Shown one piece after another: positions 34,997 to 48,973 of a stretch of 64,000 nucleotides of DNA (position 1 is its first letter; each line of letters starts with the position of its first letter). The stretch spans positions 248,001 to 312,000 of the forward strand of contig NZ_JAUSYG010000001.1 in assembly GCF_030816725.1 (NCBI RefSeq), in the 5' to 3' direction. Origin of the DNA: Pseudarthrobacter defluvii. Its GTDB lineage: Bacteria; Actinomycetota; Actinomycetes; Actinomycetales; Micrococcaceae. A program made the translations under genes and the position numbers. The notes below the pieces were generated by a model, which was not told the origin of the DNA, did no database searches, and was given only the letters and a program-made list of their open reading frames with translations.

Positions 34997-36211
34997 ATGT
35001 CAGGTAACAAAGCCGTTGCGTACAAGGAGCCCGGAGTCGTCGAGGTCATCGACACCCCGTATCCCTCGTTTGAACTGAAGGCCGGGCCCGGCGTCAATCC
35101 CGCCAATATTGGCAGGAAGGTTCCGCATGGCGTCATCCTGCGCACCGTGAGCACCAACATCTGCGGGTCCGACCAGCACATGGTCCGCGGCCGGACCACC
35201 GCCCCCGCCGGCCTCGTCCTGGGGCACGAGATCACGGGCGAGGTCATCGAGACCGGGCCCGACGTCGAGTTCATCAAGGTCGGGGACATCGTCTCGGTAC
35301 CTTTTAACATCTCCTGCGGGCGCTGCCGGAACTGCAAAGAGCGCAAGACCGGGATCTGCCTGAACGTAAACCCGGACCGTCCTGGCTCTGCCTACGGCTA
35401 TGTCGACATGGGCGGCTGGGTCGGTGGCCAGGCGGAGTACGTCCTGGTTCCGTACGCCGACTGGAACCTCCTGCGCTTCCCCGACCGGGACCAGGCGCTG
35501 GAGAAGATCATGGACCTGACCATGCTTTCCGACATCCTCCCCACCGGCTTCCATGGCGCCGTCACGGCTGGCGTCGGCGTTGGATCCACCGTCTATGTGG
35601 CCGGTGCCGGACCCGTGGGCCTTGCCGCGGCCGCCAGCGCCCAGCTGCTGGGAGCTGCGGTGGTCATCGTGGGCGACCTGAACGAGGACCGCCTGGCCCG
35701 CGCCCGCTCCTTTGGCTGTGAGACCGTCAACGTGGCCAACGGCGACCCCGCCGACCAGATCGAGCAGATCCTCGGCGTCCGGGAAGTCGACTCCGGCATC
35801 GACGCGGTCGGTTTCGAGGCCCGCGGACATGGCCACGGCGCCCAGGAAGCACCGGCCACGGTGCTTAACTCGCTGATGGACCTCACCACTGCCGGCGGCT
35901 CCGTGGGCATTCCCGGCCTCTACGTCACGGGCGACCCGGGAGCTGCGGACGAGGCCGCCCGGAAGGGAAGCCTCTCCCTGTCACTGGGCACCGGCTGGGC
36001 CAAGTCCCTGTCCTTCACCACGGGCCAGTGCCCGGTGATGAAGTACAACCGGCAGCTGATGATGGCGATCTTGCACGACAGGATCCAGATCGCCAAGGCG
36101 GTCAATGCTACGGCCATTTCGCTCGACGATGCCCCGCGCGGGTACGCGGAGTTCGACGCCGGTGCCGCCACGAAGTATGTCCTGGACCCGAACGGCTACC
36201 TCAACAACTGA
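34997..36211 (+). CDS. fdhA: Glutathione-independent formaldehyde dehydrogenase
   Basis: A 404-residue zinc-containing medium-chain dehydrogenase of the Pseudomonas putida FdhA type. Zinc ligands are in STNICGSDQHMVRG and GHEITGEV, the structural lobe is CGRCRNCKERKTGIC, and the nucleotide motif is GAGPVG. The internal GGWVGGQAEYVLVPYADWNLL and the later SGIDAVGFEARGHG are characteristic. It oxidises free formaldehyde with tightly bound NAD, suited to the product of GbcAB. I use ATG 34997, because the AAAGGAG site is too close to the ATG at 34991. Confidence 0.92.
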   Translation: MSGNKAVAYKEPGVVEVIDTPYPSFELKAGPGVNPANIGRKVPHGVILRTVSTNICGSDQHMVRGRTTAPAGLVLGHEITGEVIETGPDVEFIKVGDIVSVPFNISCGRCRNCKERKTGICLNVNPDRPGSAYGYVDMGGWVGGQAEYVLVPYADWNLLRFPDRDQALEKIMDLTMLSDILPTGFHGAVTAGVGVGSTVYVAGAGPVGLAAAASAQLLGAAVVIVGDLNEDRLARARSFGCETVNVANGDPADQIEQILGVREVDSGIDAVGFEARGHGHGAQEAPATVLNSLMDLTTAGGSVGIPGLYVTGDPGAADEAARKGSLSLSLGTGWAKSLSFTTGQCPVMKYNRQLMMAILHDRIQIAKAVNATAISLDDAPRGYAEFDAGAATKYVLDPNGYLNN

Positions 36212-36246
36212 TGCCTGGTTTCCGTTTGTAAGGAACGGCAAGGTTC

Positions 36247-36282
36247 AATGGCGGCACCCCGCTCGGTACGGGTGCCGCCATT
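36247..36282. terminator. Terminator hairpin after fdhA
   Basis: Perfect 13-base arms AATGGCGGCACCC (36247-36259) and its complement (36270-36282). It sits between convergent fdhA and the frameshifted FAD-GcvT gene, the first of two back-to-back hairpins. Confidence 0.8.
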
Positions 36283-36337
36283 GTCATGCCGGGACCAATA
36301 CGGCGGTTCGGAATTGGGGTGTTCGGGGGCAACAAAA

Positions 36338-36378
36338 AGGTGGTTGGGCCTGCCGGTCTCAAGCAGGCCCAACCACCT
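36338..36378. terminator. Terminator hairpin after the FAD-GcvT gene
   Basis: Perfect 15-base arms AGGTGGTTGGGCCTG (36338-36352) and its complement (36364-36378). Read on the minus strand the 5' arm follows the gene end, and the 3' arm runs into CCTTTTTGTT, a good T-tract. Confidence 0.85.
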
Positions 36379-36397
36379 GGTTTGGTTGGGGAGGTCA

Positions 36398-39110
<2,713 letters not shown>

Positions 39111-39158
39111 TTATGCAGGTCCGGTTATCCGGTGGCGTGTGACCGTGCGGTCCCGGTG

Positions 39159-40571
39159 TCAGTGGGAGAAGTCTGCTGAGATCTCGGCGAGGGTGCGCCC
39201 CTTCGTCTCAGGCGCGAGCCATTGCGAGAGGACTGCGCCGAGTAATGCGACGGCGGCGGCTACGACCATGGTTGCGCCCATGCCGATGTTGGCGATCGCC
39301 CATGGCAGGGCGAAGGTGCCGAGTGCGGCTCCGATGCGGCTGAAGGATGCGGCGAAGCCCATGCCGACGCCGCGCAGGTGGCCGGGGAATACCTCGGCCG
39401 GATAGACCTGGGTCATCGTGGTGTAGCCGGCATTGAAGTAGGAGAAGGCGAGAAACAGGACGAGCACGAGGATCGCTGGTGCGTTCCCCCATACTCCGAT
39501 GACCAGCAGGATGCCCGCGCAGAGCCACTGCCCGGGCACAGTGAGGATTCGGCGACCGAGCTTGTCAATCAGAAGTACGCTGGTGACAACGCCCGCGACC
39601 GCAAGTGCGGACAGTCCGACTCCACCGGCCCAGCCGCCGCCGAAGCCGAATTGGTTGAGCACCTCGTCGGCGAAGGTCGCGATCGCGAAGTACGGAGTGA
39701 CCGCGCAGAACCAAAAACCTGCAGTGAAGACAGTGGCGCGCCAGTACTGCCTCGAGAACAGCATTCCGAAGGAGGCGTTCTTGATTTTGGTCCCACTCTC
39801 CGCGGCTTGGGCCTCCTGGAGCATCCTCAGATCCATCTCTCCGGTGATGCTGTCGTGCATCTGCGGCGATTCGATATATCGGTGTGCGATCGTGAGTGCT
39901 TCCTTGTGCCGACCCTTCGTAATGAGCCAGCTCGGCGATTCGGGGAGGCCTATGCGGGCGAGGAACAGAACGAATGCCAGTATCGTGCTCGTGCCGAGTA
40001 CTAGGCGCCATGGGGTGCCGGCGTCGTGCAGGAGCGTGCCGATGATGAATGCCGTCATGAAACCGACGTACCAGGCGATCAGGGTCAGCCCGAGCAGCCG
40101 CCCGCGGAGCTTGGGCGGGGAGAACTCTGACAGCAGTGGCCCACCAATTGAGTATTCGCCGCCGATCGCGACGCCCATCATGAACCGGATGATGGCCAGC
40201 TGGATCACGGCGCCGTCTCCAGAGGTTACGAAGAATTGGGCTCCTGAGGCGAGCAGGAACAGGCCCATGTCCACGAGGAACATTGGCTTGCGTCCGAACT
40301 TGTCAGTAGCCCAGCCGGCCAGCGGGGAGCCGACGAAAATACCGGCCAGGGGGCCTGCAGCGATCATGCCCAGCGATAGTGCGTCGAGCTGGAGATCTGA
40401 CCGCATGGATCCGGTGACGGGGCCGATGATTCCGAGGATGTAACCATCGAGGAACATTCCGCCGATGAAGACCGCGACAAGCCGCACCATGAAGCGGCGT
40501 TTGAACTTGGAGCTGGTCTCTTTTGATGTGGAGGTGTCGACGGAGGCCGTCGTCCTGGTCGGATTGATCAT
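39159..40571 (-). CDS. MFS transporter, sugar-porter/organic-cation-like
   Basis: A 470-residue 12-helix carrier starting at ATG 40571. Sugar-porter signatures are WATDKFGRKPMFLVD in loop 2-3, RFMMGVAIGGEYSIGGPLLSEFSPPKLRGR in helix 4-5, and a C-terminal APETKGRTLAE. In this setting it may import betaine, choline or a related N-methyl compound, though the family also takes sugars and aromatic acids. Base composition is visibly lower in GC than its neighbours, with more A/T-ending codons, which suggests acquisition by transfer. It is driven by the tandem-GTTG promoter 360 bases upstream. Confidence 0.85.
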   Translation of the reverse strand: MINPTRTTASVDTSTSKETSSKFKRRFMVRLVAVFIGGMFLDGYILGIIGPVTGSMRSDLQLDALSLGMIAAGPLAGIFVGSPLAGWATDKFGRKPMFLVDMGLFLLASGAQFFVTSGDGAVIQLAIIRFMMGVAIGGEYSIGGPLLSEFSPPKLRGRLLGLTLIAWYVGFMTAFIIGTLLHDAGTPWRLVLGTSTILAFVLFLARIGLPESPSWLITKGRHKEALTIAHRYIESPQMHDSITGEMDLRMLQEAQAAESGTKIKNASFGMLFSRQYWRATVFTAGFWFCAVTPYFAIATFADEVLNQFGFGGGWAGGVGLSALAVAGVVTSVLLIDKLGRRILTVPGQWLCAGILLVIGVWGNAPAILVLVLFLAFSYFNAGYTTMTQVYPAEVFPGHLRGVGMGFAASFSRIGAALGTFALPWAIANIGMGATMVVAAAVALLGAVLSQWLAPETKGRTLAEISADFSH

Positions 40572-40593
40572 TGAGATTCGTTCCCTTCTGGCT

Positions 40594-40719
40594 TCAGCGC
40601 AAAGCGCTGACGGCACCCGAGGGCCGTTTCCTGGACACACAGACTGATTTCGGCGCCGCCCCCAGGTTCCGGCGCTCCGCGCTGCTTTGATCGATGGTGC
40701 TGCCACCTTTGATAGTCAT
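40594..40719 (-). CDS. Small ORF in the MFS leader, possible gene remnant
   Basis: A 41-codon frame starting at ATG 40719 behind CCAAAGGAAACTGTCT, a normal ribosome-binding site, and ending 22 bases before the MFS start. It begins MTIKGGSTID and has no recognisable domain. The leader shares promoter, operators and a CAAAGGA site with the BCCT transporter gene at 50.9 kb, so it could be the first codons of an older transporter gene replaced by the MFS gene, or a translated leader peptide. This is weak evidence. Confidence 0.3.
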   Translation of the reverse strand: MTIKGGSTIDQSSAERRNLGAAPKSVCVSRKRPSGAVSALR

Positions 40720-40889
40720 AGACAGTTTCCTTTGGTGATCTAGCGCTGCCGCAAGGATGCTGACAACGTTGTGCGGCCGATGGGGGGCCAGGGCCCCTTT
40801 CCGGATCGGCCATCATGAATTCGTTCGGCTGTTTCCCAAGGCCATCACGGGGGAGCCGGGGGACTGGAGGAGCATCTCCGGGCGAGTTT

Positions 40890-40958
40890 CGTTCCGGGAT
40901 GATCAACAACGTTCGCTTTATGCAACAAAAGCGTGCGCCAGCTCACACTCAATGTCAA
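40890..40958 (-). promoter_or_regulatory. Promoter of the MFS gene with tandem GTTG operators
   Basis: On the minus strand, TTGACA (40958-40953), a 17-base spacer with GAGTGTGAG, and CACGCT (40935-40930) are followed by GTTGCATAAAGCGAAC (40926-40911) and a second copy GTTGATCATCCCGGAAC starting 19 bases on at 40907. The second copy closely matches the one at the BCCT promoter. Confidence 0.65.
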
Positions 40959-41170
40959 GAGTGTTACCCGTGGAAGGCAAAGTACGTAATCCTTTCTGCT
41001 GAGTGCTTCGGCGCATGCCGAATGCCCTACCCATGGGGATAGGGAGACCGCCCCGGTTTGTCGTACCCAGCGCCTGGTGACGGGTAAGCAGGGCAAACCT
41101 CTGCGTCACGGGATGGTAGCCTCCGGGCGTGGCCGGGCAAGGCGGAAGCGGTGGATCTTCCGGCGTTGGG
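40959..41170. other. Intergenic region beyond moeA with no gene seen
   Basis: Between the MFS promoter and the moeA stop I see no coding frame with a plausible start or composition. An imperfect palindrome centred on CCCATGGGG at 41023-41042 could end moeA transcription. Confidence 0.4.
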
Positions 41171-42523
41171 TCATGCGTGCCATGCGATGCTTCGTCCTTG
41201 CGCCCCGGGTGTTCCTGCGGTTTCTGGTTGTGCTGCCCACGGAAGCGGGAGCACGGGAACCGGTCCCCCTGAGTCAACGCCCTGGGGAGGAACGGCCATG
41301 ACCGCTTCGGCCCAGGCAAGCCCCCGCATCATGCCGGGGCCGGTGTGCCCGACCGGGAATGCAAGGCCGGACAGGAACCGGCAGGGGAGGAGGCGTGTCC
41401 TCCCCGTGTCCCCCTCGACGTCGCGGCCGGACATTACAAGCTGCAGCGGAGGCAGCTGCGCGCCCCCAAGCGAAGCGATCAGGGGTGCGCCGAGAGTGAG
41501 CAGGGCCATCACGGCTGCAAGGGGATTGCCCGGAAGACCGATCACGAACCGCCCGTCAGGAAGCCTGGCGAGCACGGCCGGATGGCCGGGACGCATCGCT
41601 ATGCCATCCACGAGCAGCTGTCCGCCCAGGGCACCGACGGCGGCACGGAAATGGTCCGTGCCGGATTTCCCGGTGCCGCCGGTGGTGATGATGACATCAG
41701 CATCGCCGGTGGGCAGGACGGGGCTGTCCAAGGCATCCAGCCAGCTGTCAAAGGAGTCACCGATTCTCTGCGGGCTGCCGGCACTGCCACCCAGGAGGGA
41801 AACCACGTTTCCGAGCTGCGGGCCAAAGATGTCCCGGACCTGCCCGGGAGCCGGAACCCCCTGCGTCACCACTTCAGCCCCGGTTAATACGACGGCGACA
41901 GCGGGCCGGGAGCGGACCTGCACAGCGTCGTGCCCTGCCGCCGCAGCCAGGGCCACATGCGCGGGATTAAGGACAGTGCCGGCAGGAAGGAGGACGTCCC
42001 CTGACCGGGCTTCCTGCCCAGATGGACGGACGTGTTGGCCGCTGCGCGGCTCGCCGGCCTTCGCCTCCGGGCGGAGTGTCAGGACGTAGTTGCCGTTGGT
42101 GTCCCGTGCAGCCAGGCCGCTATCCTTCCGCAGGACGGCATCGGCACCGTGGGGTACCAGGCCGCCGGTGGCAATCACGGCCGCACTGTTTGCAGGTAAA
42201 AATCTGTTGCCCTCACGGGGCAGGGCTATGTGCTGGCCGGGTCCGGCCAACAGCCAGGGGCCGGGTCCGTTCACGGCCCAACCGTCCATCGCGGACGAGG
42301 CATAGTGCGGCAGGTCCTGGAGTGCGGTGACGTCCCGGCTCAAGGTCCGCCCAATGGCTTCAGCGAGCGGGACGGCCACGGGCGGGAGCTGATTGGCCGA
42401 GCCGAAGGCGACATGGCGCGCCTCGGACCACGGTATGCATCCAGTTTCCGGAACAGGCCCCGGGGCGGGACCCGGCACGGCGGTACTCCTGGAAACGATG
42501 GCTGTCGTTCCATTGGCAGGCAT
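41171..42523 (-). CDS. moeA: Molybdopterin molybdenumtransferase
   Basis: A 450-residue MoeA. It inserts molybdate into adenylylated molybdopterin. Key segments are SAMDGWAVNG (substrate-contacting), VIATGGLVPHGADAVL, VAVVLTGAEV and VIITTGGTGKSGTDHF, the shared MoeA/MogA motif, plus GLPGNPLAAVMALL. The C-terminal domain IV is followed by a Pro/Ala-rich tail of about 30 residues. It lies downstream of folD, separated by a long palindrome, so its expression may be linked to the one-carbon operon and to the molybdopterin enzyme at 29.5 kb. Confidence 0.93.
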   Translation of the reverse strand: MPANGTTAIVSRSTAVPGPAPGPVPETGCIPWSEARHVAFGSANQLPPVAVPLAEAIGRTLSRDVTALQDLPHYASSAMDGWAVNGPGPWLLAGPGQHIALPREGNRFLPANSAAVIATGGLVPHGADAVLRKDSGLAARDTNGNYVLTLRPEAKAGEPRSGQHVRPSGQEARSGDVLLPAGTVLNPAHVALAAAAGHDAVQVRSRPAVAVVLTGAEVVTQGVPAPGQVRDIFGPQLGNVVSLLGGSAGSPQRIGDSFDSWLDALDSPVLPTGDADVIITTGGTGKSGTDHFRAAVGALGGQLLVDGIAMRPGHPAVLARLPDGRFVIGLPGNPLAAVMALLTLGAPLIASLGGAQLPPLQLVMSGRDVEGDTGRTRLLPCRFLSGLAFPVGHTGPGMMRGLAWAEAVMAVPPQGVDSGGPVPVLPLPWAAQPETAGTPGAQGRSIAWHA

Positions 42524-42570
42524 CCGGGCCTCCTCCTTGCTAACTCGCCGGCAAGTGCCGGCTACGGGGC

Positions 42571-42652
42571 CCCGTTTTCCGAAAACGGTGCTTCGATGAG
42601 GAATACCTCCCCAGGTCTTAGGCCCACCGAAGCACCTTTTACGAAAAACGGG
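42571..42652. repeat. Long imperfect palindrome between folD and moeA
   Basis: Arms of 25 bases at 42571-42595 and 42628-42652 (CCCGTTTTCCGAAAACGGTG... against its complement, three mismatches) enclose a 32-base loop. A smaller GCCGGC hairpin lies at 42548-42562, just before the moeA ribosome-binding site. It may end folD transcription, attenuate moeA, or be a repeat unrelated to the CATCGAGTGCT family. Confidence 0.7.
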
Positions 42653-42679
42653 ACACCCGTTGCTGACGCTGTGCCTTTC

Positions 42680-43585
42680 CTAGCCCGCGGCTTCCAGGAC
42701 CTGGGCCTCCACGGCTTCGGCCGGCAGCGGCACGGAGGACGATTGCCTGCGTGCGGCCTCCACGGTGTGCAGGAGCAGCAGCGCGGTGGTCACGGAGCCG
42801 ACGCCGCCGGGAACCGGAGTGAGCGCCGCGGCGGTCCCGGTGACGCTGGCTTCGTCCACATCTCCCACCAGCGAGCCGTCGGCAAGGACGTTCGTGCCGA
42901 CGTCGACCACTACTGTCCGGGAGGAGACGTGGCTGCCGGTCAGCAGCCCGGCGCGGCCGGCTGCGACCACCACGACGTCGGCATCCTTGGTGTAGCGCTC
43001 CAGCGGGCCTGACCTGGAATGGCAGACCGTCACGGCGGCATCGCGTGCCAGCAGGAGGAGGGACAGCGGCTTGCCCACAACGGCGGAGCGGCCCACCACC
43101 ACCACGTCCTTGCCCGCGACGGGAACCTGGTAGTGGTCGAGGATTTCGATGACGGAGCGGGCGGTAGCGGGAGCAAAGGCCGGCTGACCGACGGCCAGGC
43201 GTCCCAGGCTGACCGGATTGGCGCCGTCAATATCCTTGTCCGGGGTGATAAGGCCCACCAGGTTGTCGGTCCGGACCCCTGCCGGCAGCGGGGTTTGCAG
43301 GATGATGCCGTTCACGGACGGTTCACCGCTCAGGTCCCGCAGGACGCTGGCCAGCACCGGTTCCGTTGCATCATGGCCCAGGTCGATGGTCCGGCAGGTG
43401 ACTCCGGCGCGCTCCGCTGCCCGCTCGATGGAACGGACGTACCAGCGCGTTGACTCATCGGCGGTCGCCATGACCACCGCCACGACCGGACGGACGCCGT
43501 CCAGTTCAAGCGACCGGACCTGGTCCTGGACCTCCTGTTGGAACAAACCGGCCAAAGGCTTTCCGGAAAGTACTGCGGTGCTCAA
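42680..43585 (-). CDS. folD: Methylenetetrahydrofolate dehydrogenase/cyclohydrolase FolD
   Basis: A 301-residue bifunctional enzyme interconverting 5,10-methylene-, methenyl- and 10-formyl-tetrahydrofolate with NADP. Motifs are TRWYVRSIERAAERAG (with the family Tyr), NGIILQTPLPAGV, DKDIDGANP, VVVVGRSAVVGKPL (Rossmann) and PVPGGVGSVTTALLL. The start is TTG 43585, overlapping the fchA stop (TTGA). It is probably a second, catabolic folD dedicated to methylene-THF produced by the dimethylglycine oxidase. The usual catalytic Lys position reads Arg in YVRSIERA, which may lower cyclohydrolase activity and would explain the partner FchA. Confidence 0.93.
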   Translation of the reverse strand: MSTAVLSGKPLAGLFQQEVQDQVRSLELDGVRPVVAVVMATADESTRWYVRSIERAAERAGVTCRTIDLGHDATEPVLASVLRDLSGEPSVNGIILQTPLPAGVRTDNLVGLITPDKDIDGANPVSLGRLAVGQPAFAPATARSVIEILDHYQVPVAGKDVVVVGRSAVVGKPLSLLLLARDAAVTVCHSRSGPLERYTKDADVVVVAAGRAGLLTGSHVSSRTVVVDVGTNVLADGSLVGDVDEASVTGTAAALTPVPGGVGSVTTALLLLHTVEAARRQSSSVPLPAEAVEAQVLEAAG

Positions 43586-44208
43586 CCCAGGATCCTTTCG
43601 CGAACACGGGCCGAGAGGGCATCTGCCGCCAGGACCACCTTCTCTTCAATGCCGTCCGTCTGTTGGGCAAGCAGCGCGCGTGCCTCCGGATCCTTGATCG
43701 CCACGACGTTGATGTCAATGTTGACGCGCGCCGTGGTGGCAGCTGCGCGGGCGGCATCGGCGGCCGCTGCCACGTCACTGATGACATTGGCGTTGGCGAC
43801 GTCGAACAGCTCGCTGGCAAGGTCAACGATCCCGCCCGACAGCTTGACGAGCTGGGCAGGGGTTTGTGCCGCCTGGATGAGTGCGGACTGGATCCCGGCC
43901 GCGCGGGCGGCCTTGAGCTCGTCAGTGTCAGACGGGAGTTTGTAGGACTCGATGACTGCCTGGAAGGCTCGTTCGTCCGCGTCGGCCAGGCTTAGCGCCT
44001 CACCGACGAGATCGTCGGCTGCCGTGGTAATCCGGTCCACCAGGGCGGAGTGCCGTTCGTACTTGGCTCCCGTGGTGTACCGCGCCACCATGGCCACCAG
44101 GGCTGCGCCCTGGGCCGCGTGCAGGGCCGCAGCGGCACCACCGCCCGGCGTCGGCTGCTTTGCGGCCAACCGGGTGAGGTAGCTGCTGACTGTCTCTGAA
44201 CTGATCAT
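43582..44208 (-). CDS. fchA: Cyclodeaminase/methenyltetrahydrofolate cyclohydrolase family protein
   Basis: A 208-residue mostly helical protein of the FTCD-C/FchA family. The signature PTPGGGAAAALHAAQGAALVAMVARYT lies near residue 20, and VANANVISDVAAAADAARAA follows. FchA hydrolyses 5,10-methenyl-THF to 10-formyl-THF; close relatives deaminate formimino-THF. Position between dmg and folD supports the cyclohydrolase role. It starts 4 bases after the dmg stop and overlaps folD. Confidence 0.88.
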   Translation of the reverse strand: MISSETVSSYLTRLAAKQPTPGGGAAAALHAAQGAALVAMVARYTTGAKYERHSALVDRITTAADDLVGEALSLADADERAFQAVIESYKLPSDTDELKAARAAGIQSALIQAAQTPAQLVKLSGGIVDLASELFDVANANVISDVAAAADAARAAATTARVNIDINVVAIKDPEARALLAQQTDGIEEKVVLAADALSARVRERILG

Positions 44209-44212
44209 GGTG

Positions 44213-47661
<3,449 letters not shown>

Positions 47662-47676
47662 GCCCCTCCTCCTTCT

Positions 47677-47749
47677 AGATATATTCAAAAGTGACGGACT
47701 GATATATTAGATTGGGTGCCAGCGTATACTGGTCCATAGGCGAGGTCAA
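47677..47749. promoter_or_regulatory. Divergent purU/gntR promoter region with GntR-type sites
   Basis: For purU (minus strand): TTGACC (47749-47744), a 17-base spacer and TACGCT (47726-47721). Two sites of the TGATATATCA type, CTGATATATTAG (47699-47710) and GATATATTCA (47678-47687), lie 23 bases apart downstream of the purU start point. For gntR (plus strand) TATACT at 47725-47730 has no good -35, and the 47699-47710 site covers that position, which suggests autoregulation. CCATAGGCG (47734-47742) is shared with the mscR promoter. Confidence 0.65.
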
Positions 47750-47784
47750 TAGTTTTTTTCTGGTCGCGGAAGAAGGGGCTCAGC

Positions 47785-48465
47785 GTGGCATTCGAAGCTT
47801 TGGCGGTGGCGGACGACATGGGGAGGAAATCCCTGGCCGACGTCGCCTATGAGAGCATCCGCGACTGGTTGCTGACCCTTCAAATCAAACCCGGCGAGCT
47901 GCTGAACGACGAACTCCTGGCCAAGAACCTGGGTGTGGGGCGGACTCCGGTGCGCGAAGCCCTGAAGCGGCTGGAACTGGACCGGTTGGTGAAGACCTAT
48001 CCCCGCAGGGGCACCTTCGCCACCAGGGTGGACGTGACTGACCTTTCCTTCATTTCGGAGATCCGCGCCCAGCTCGAGCCCCTCGCTGCGGCGCGTGCCG
48101 CACGGGTGGCTTCCCCTGCGGTCCGGGACGAGCTGCGTGCCACGCTCGAAAAGGTTGAGGCGTTCGATGTGTCGGCGGCAACCGTGACGGAGACACTGCA
48201 GCTGGATTCCCGGGTGCACCAGGGCATCTACGCCGCCGCTGCCAACCCGCACCTCGAGGACATCCTGATCCGCTATGACAACCTGGCGACGCGCATCTGG
48301 TGCATGGTCATCGACCGGCTGCCGGACTTGTCCCACCATGTTCGTGAACACCTCGATCTGCTCTGCGCCGTCATCGACGGGGATGAGGAGCGGGCCGCAG
48401 AACTTGCCCGCGTCCACGTCAGCGGATTCGAGCGTGCGGTCCGGGAGGCGCTTTTCAAAGCCTGA
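47785..48465 (+). CDS. GntR-family (FCD/FadR subfamily) transcriptional regulator
   Basis: A 226-residue regulator. The winged helix covers about 15-80 (LADVAYESIRDWLLTLQIKPGELLNDELLAKNLGVGRTPVREALKRLE). The all-helical FCD ligand domain follows (EIRAQLEPLAAARAARVA, DSRVHQGIYAAAANPHLEDIL, HLDLLCAVIDGDEERAAELARVHV), with the His/Asp metal-binding positions of the family. It starts at GTG 47785; an internal ATG at 47818 is possible. TGATATATCA-like palindromes at its own promoter, at mscR and at the gene downstream are the natural operator candidates. A folate- or C1-pathway effector is plausible. Confidence 0.9.
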   Translation: MAFEALAVADDMGRKSLADVAYESIRDWLLTLQIKPGELLNDELLAKNLGVGRTPVREALKRLELDRLVKTYPRRGTFATRVDVTDLSFISEIRAQLEPLAAARAARVASPAVRDELRATLEKVEAFDVSAATVTETLQLDSRVHQGIYAAAANPHLEDILIRYDNLATRIWCMVIDRLPDLSHHVREHLDLLCAVIDGDEERAAELARVHVSGFERAVREALFKA

Positions 48466-48488
48466 CGGCATTTGTCCACGGGCACCTG

Positions 48489-48542
48489 TTGACACGAAGT
48501 GTGACCTGCACCATACACTGGGTCCAGATTGATATATCAATC
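48489..48542 (+). promoter_or_regulatory. Promoter and GntR-type operator of the small unknown gene
   Basis: TTGACA (48489-48494), a 17-base spacer with AAGTGTGACC, and CATACA (48512-48517), nearly the same promoter as mscR. A perfect 16-base palindrome GATTGATATATCAATC (48527-48542) lies over the start point, so repression by the upstream GntR protein is likely. Confidence 0.7.
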
Positions 48543-48595
48543 AAATATCAGCGATTGGATTCGAGCGGCGACGCTGCCGGTGATCGGAGTGACCA

Positions 48596-48877
48596 GTGAA
48601 TTCCCAGGCAACCCTTGAAGCCCAACCTGCGGCCACGGGCCTCGACCTCGAACAGGATGGGCAGGCCGGGGGTACGTCGAAAAAGGCTCTCGGCCTCCGG
48701 GCCGACTGGGCGCGCCTGCCCGGCCGCAGCGTGGAGGTGTGGTTGAAGGGGGAGCACGTGGCCAGCGGGGTGGTGGACCAGGCTGCCGAGGACGGCTCGG
48801 TGCTCTGGATAGCCGCCGAGGGCATCAGCACCCGGCGCATCTTCGACAAGTCATCCGGCTACCAAATCTGGGTTTAG
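48596..48877 (+). CDS. Small protein of unknown function under GntR-type control
   Basis: A 93-residue protein starting at GTG 48596 behind CGGAG. The first 35 residues are polar and variable. Residues 40-93 look like a compact beta domain (RSVEVWLKGEHVASGVVDQAAEDGSVLWIAAEGISTRRIFDK...YQIWV), reminiscent of a small SH3-like barrel, but I do not recognise a family. It is monocistronic, followed by two terminators. Its promoter is almost a copy of the mscR promoter, with a perfect TGATATATCA operator, so its job is probably within one-carbon or betaine metabolism. Confidence 0.75.
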   Translation: MNSQATLEAQPAATGLDLEQDGQAGGTSKKALGLRADWARLPGRSVEVWLKGEHVASGVVDQAAEDGSVLWIAAEGISTRRIFDKSSGYQIWV

Positions 48878-48889
48878 CCCTCCCCGGCG

Positions 48890-48913
48890 CCTTGGGAGCT
48901 GCAGCTCCCAAGG
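48890..48913. terminator. Perfect 24-base palindrome after the small gene
   Basis: CCTTGGGAGCT followed directly by its mirror complement, no loop bases beyond the centre GC; first of two hairpins between convergent transcripts. Confidence 0.65.
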
Positions 48914-48927
48914 CAGGCCATAACCAT

Positions 48928-48958
48928 GGAGCCCCGGCGCTGCACGTGCCGGGGCTCC
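48928..48958. terminator. Terminator hairpin at the end of the BCCT gene
   Basis: Perfect 11-base arms GGAGCCCCGGC (48928-48938) and GCCGGGGCTCC (48948-48958), 15 bases beyond the BCCT stop on the minus strand. Confidence 0.75.
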
Positions 48959-48973
48959 AGTCGTTCCACGTTG

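Noticed and set aside
40959..41170. Search for a tRNA or riboswitch in the gap beyond moeA
   Set aside because: No cloverleaf, no GGTTCGA-type T-loop and no recognisable aptamer core.
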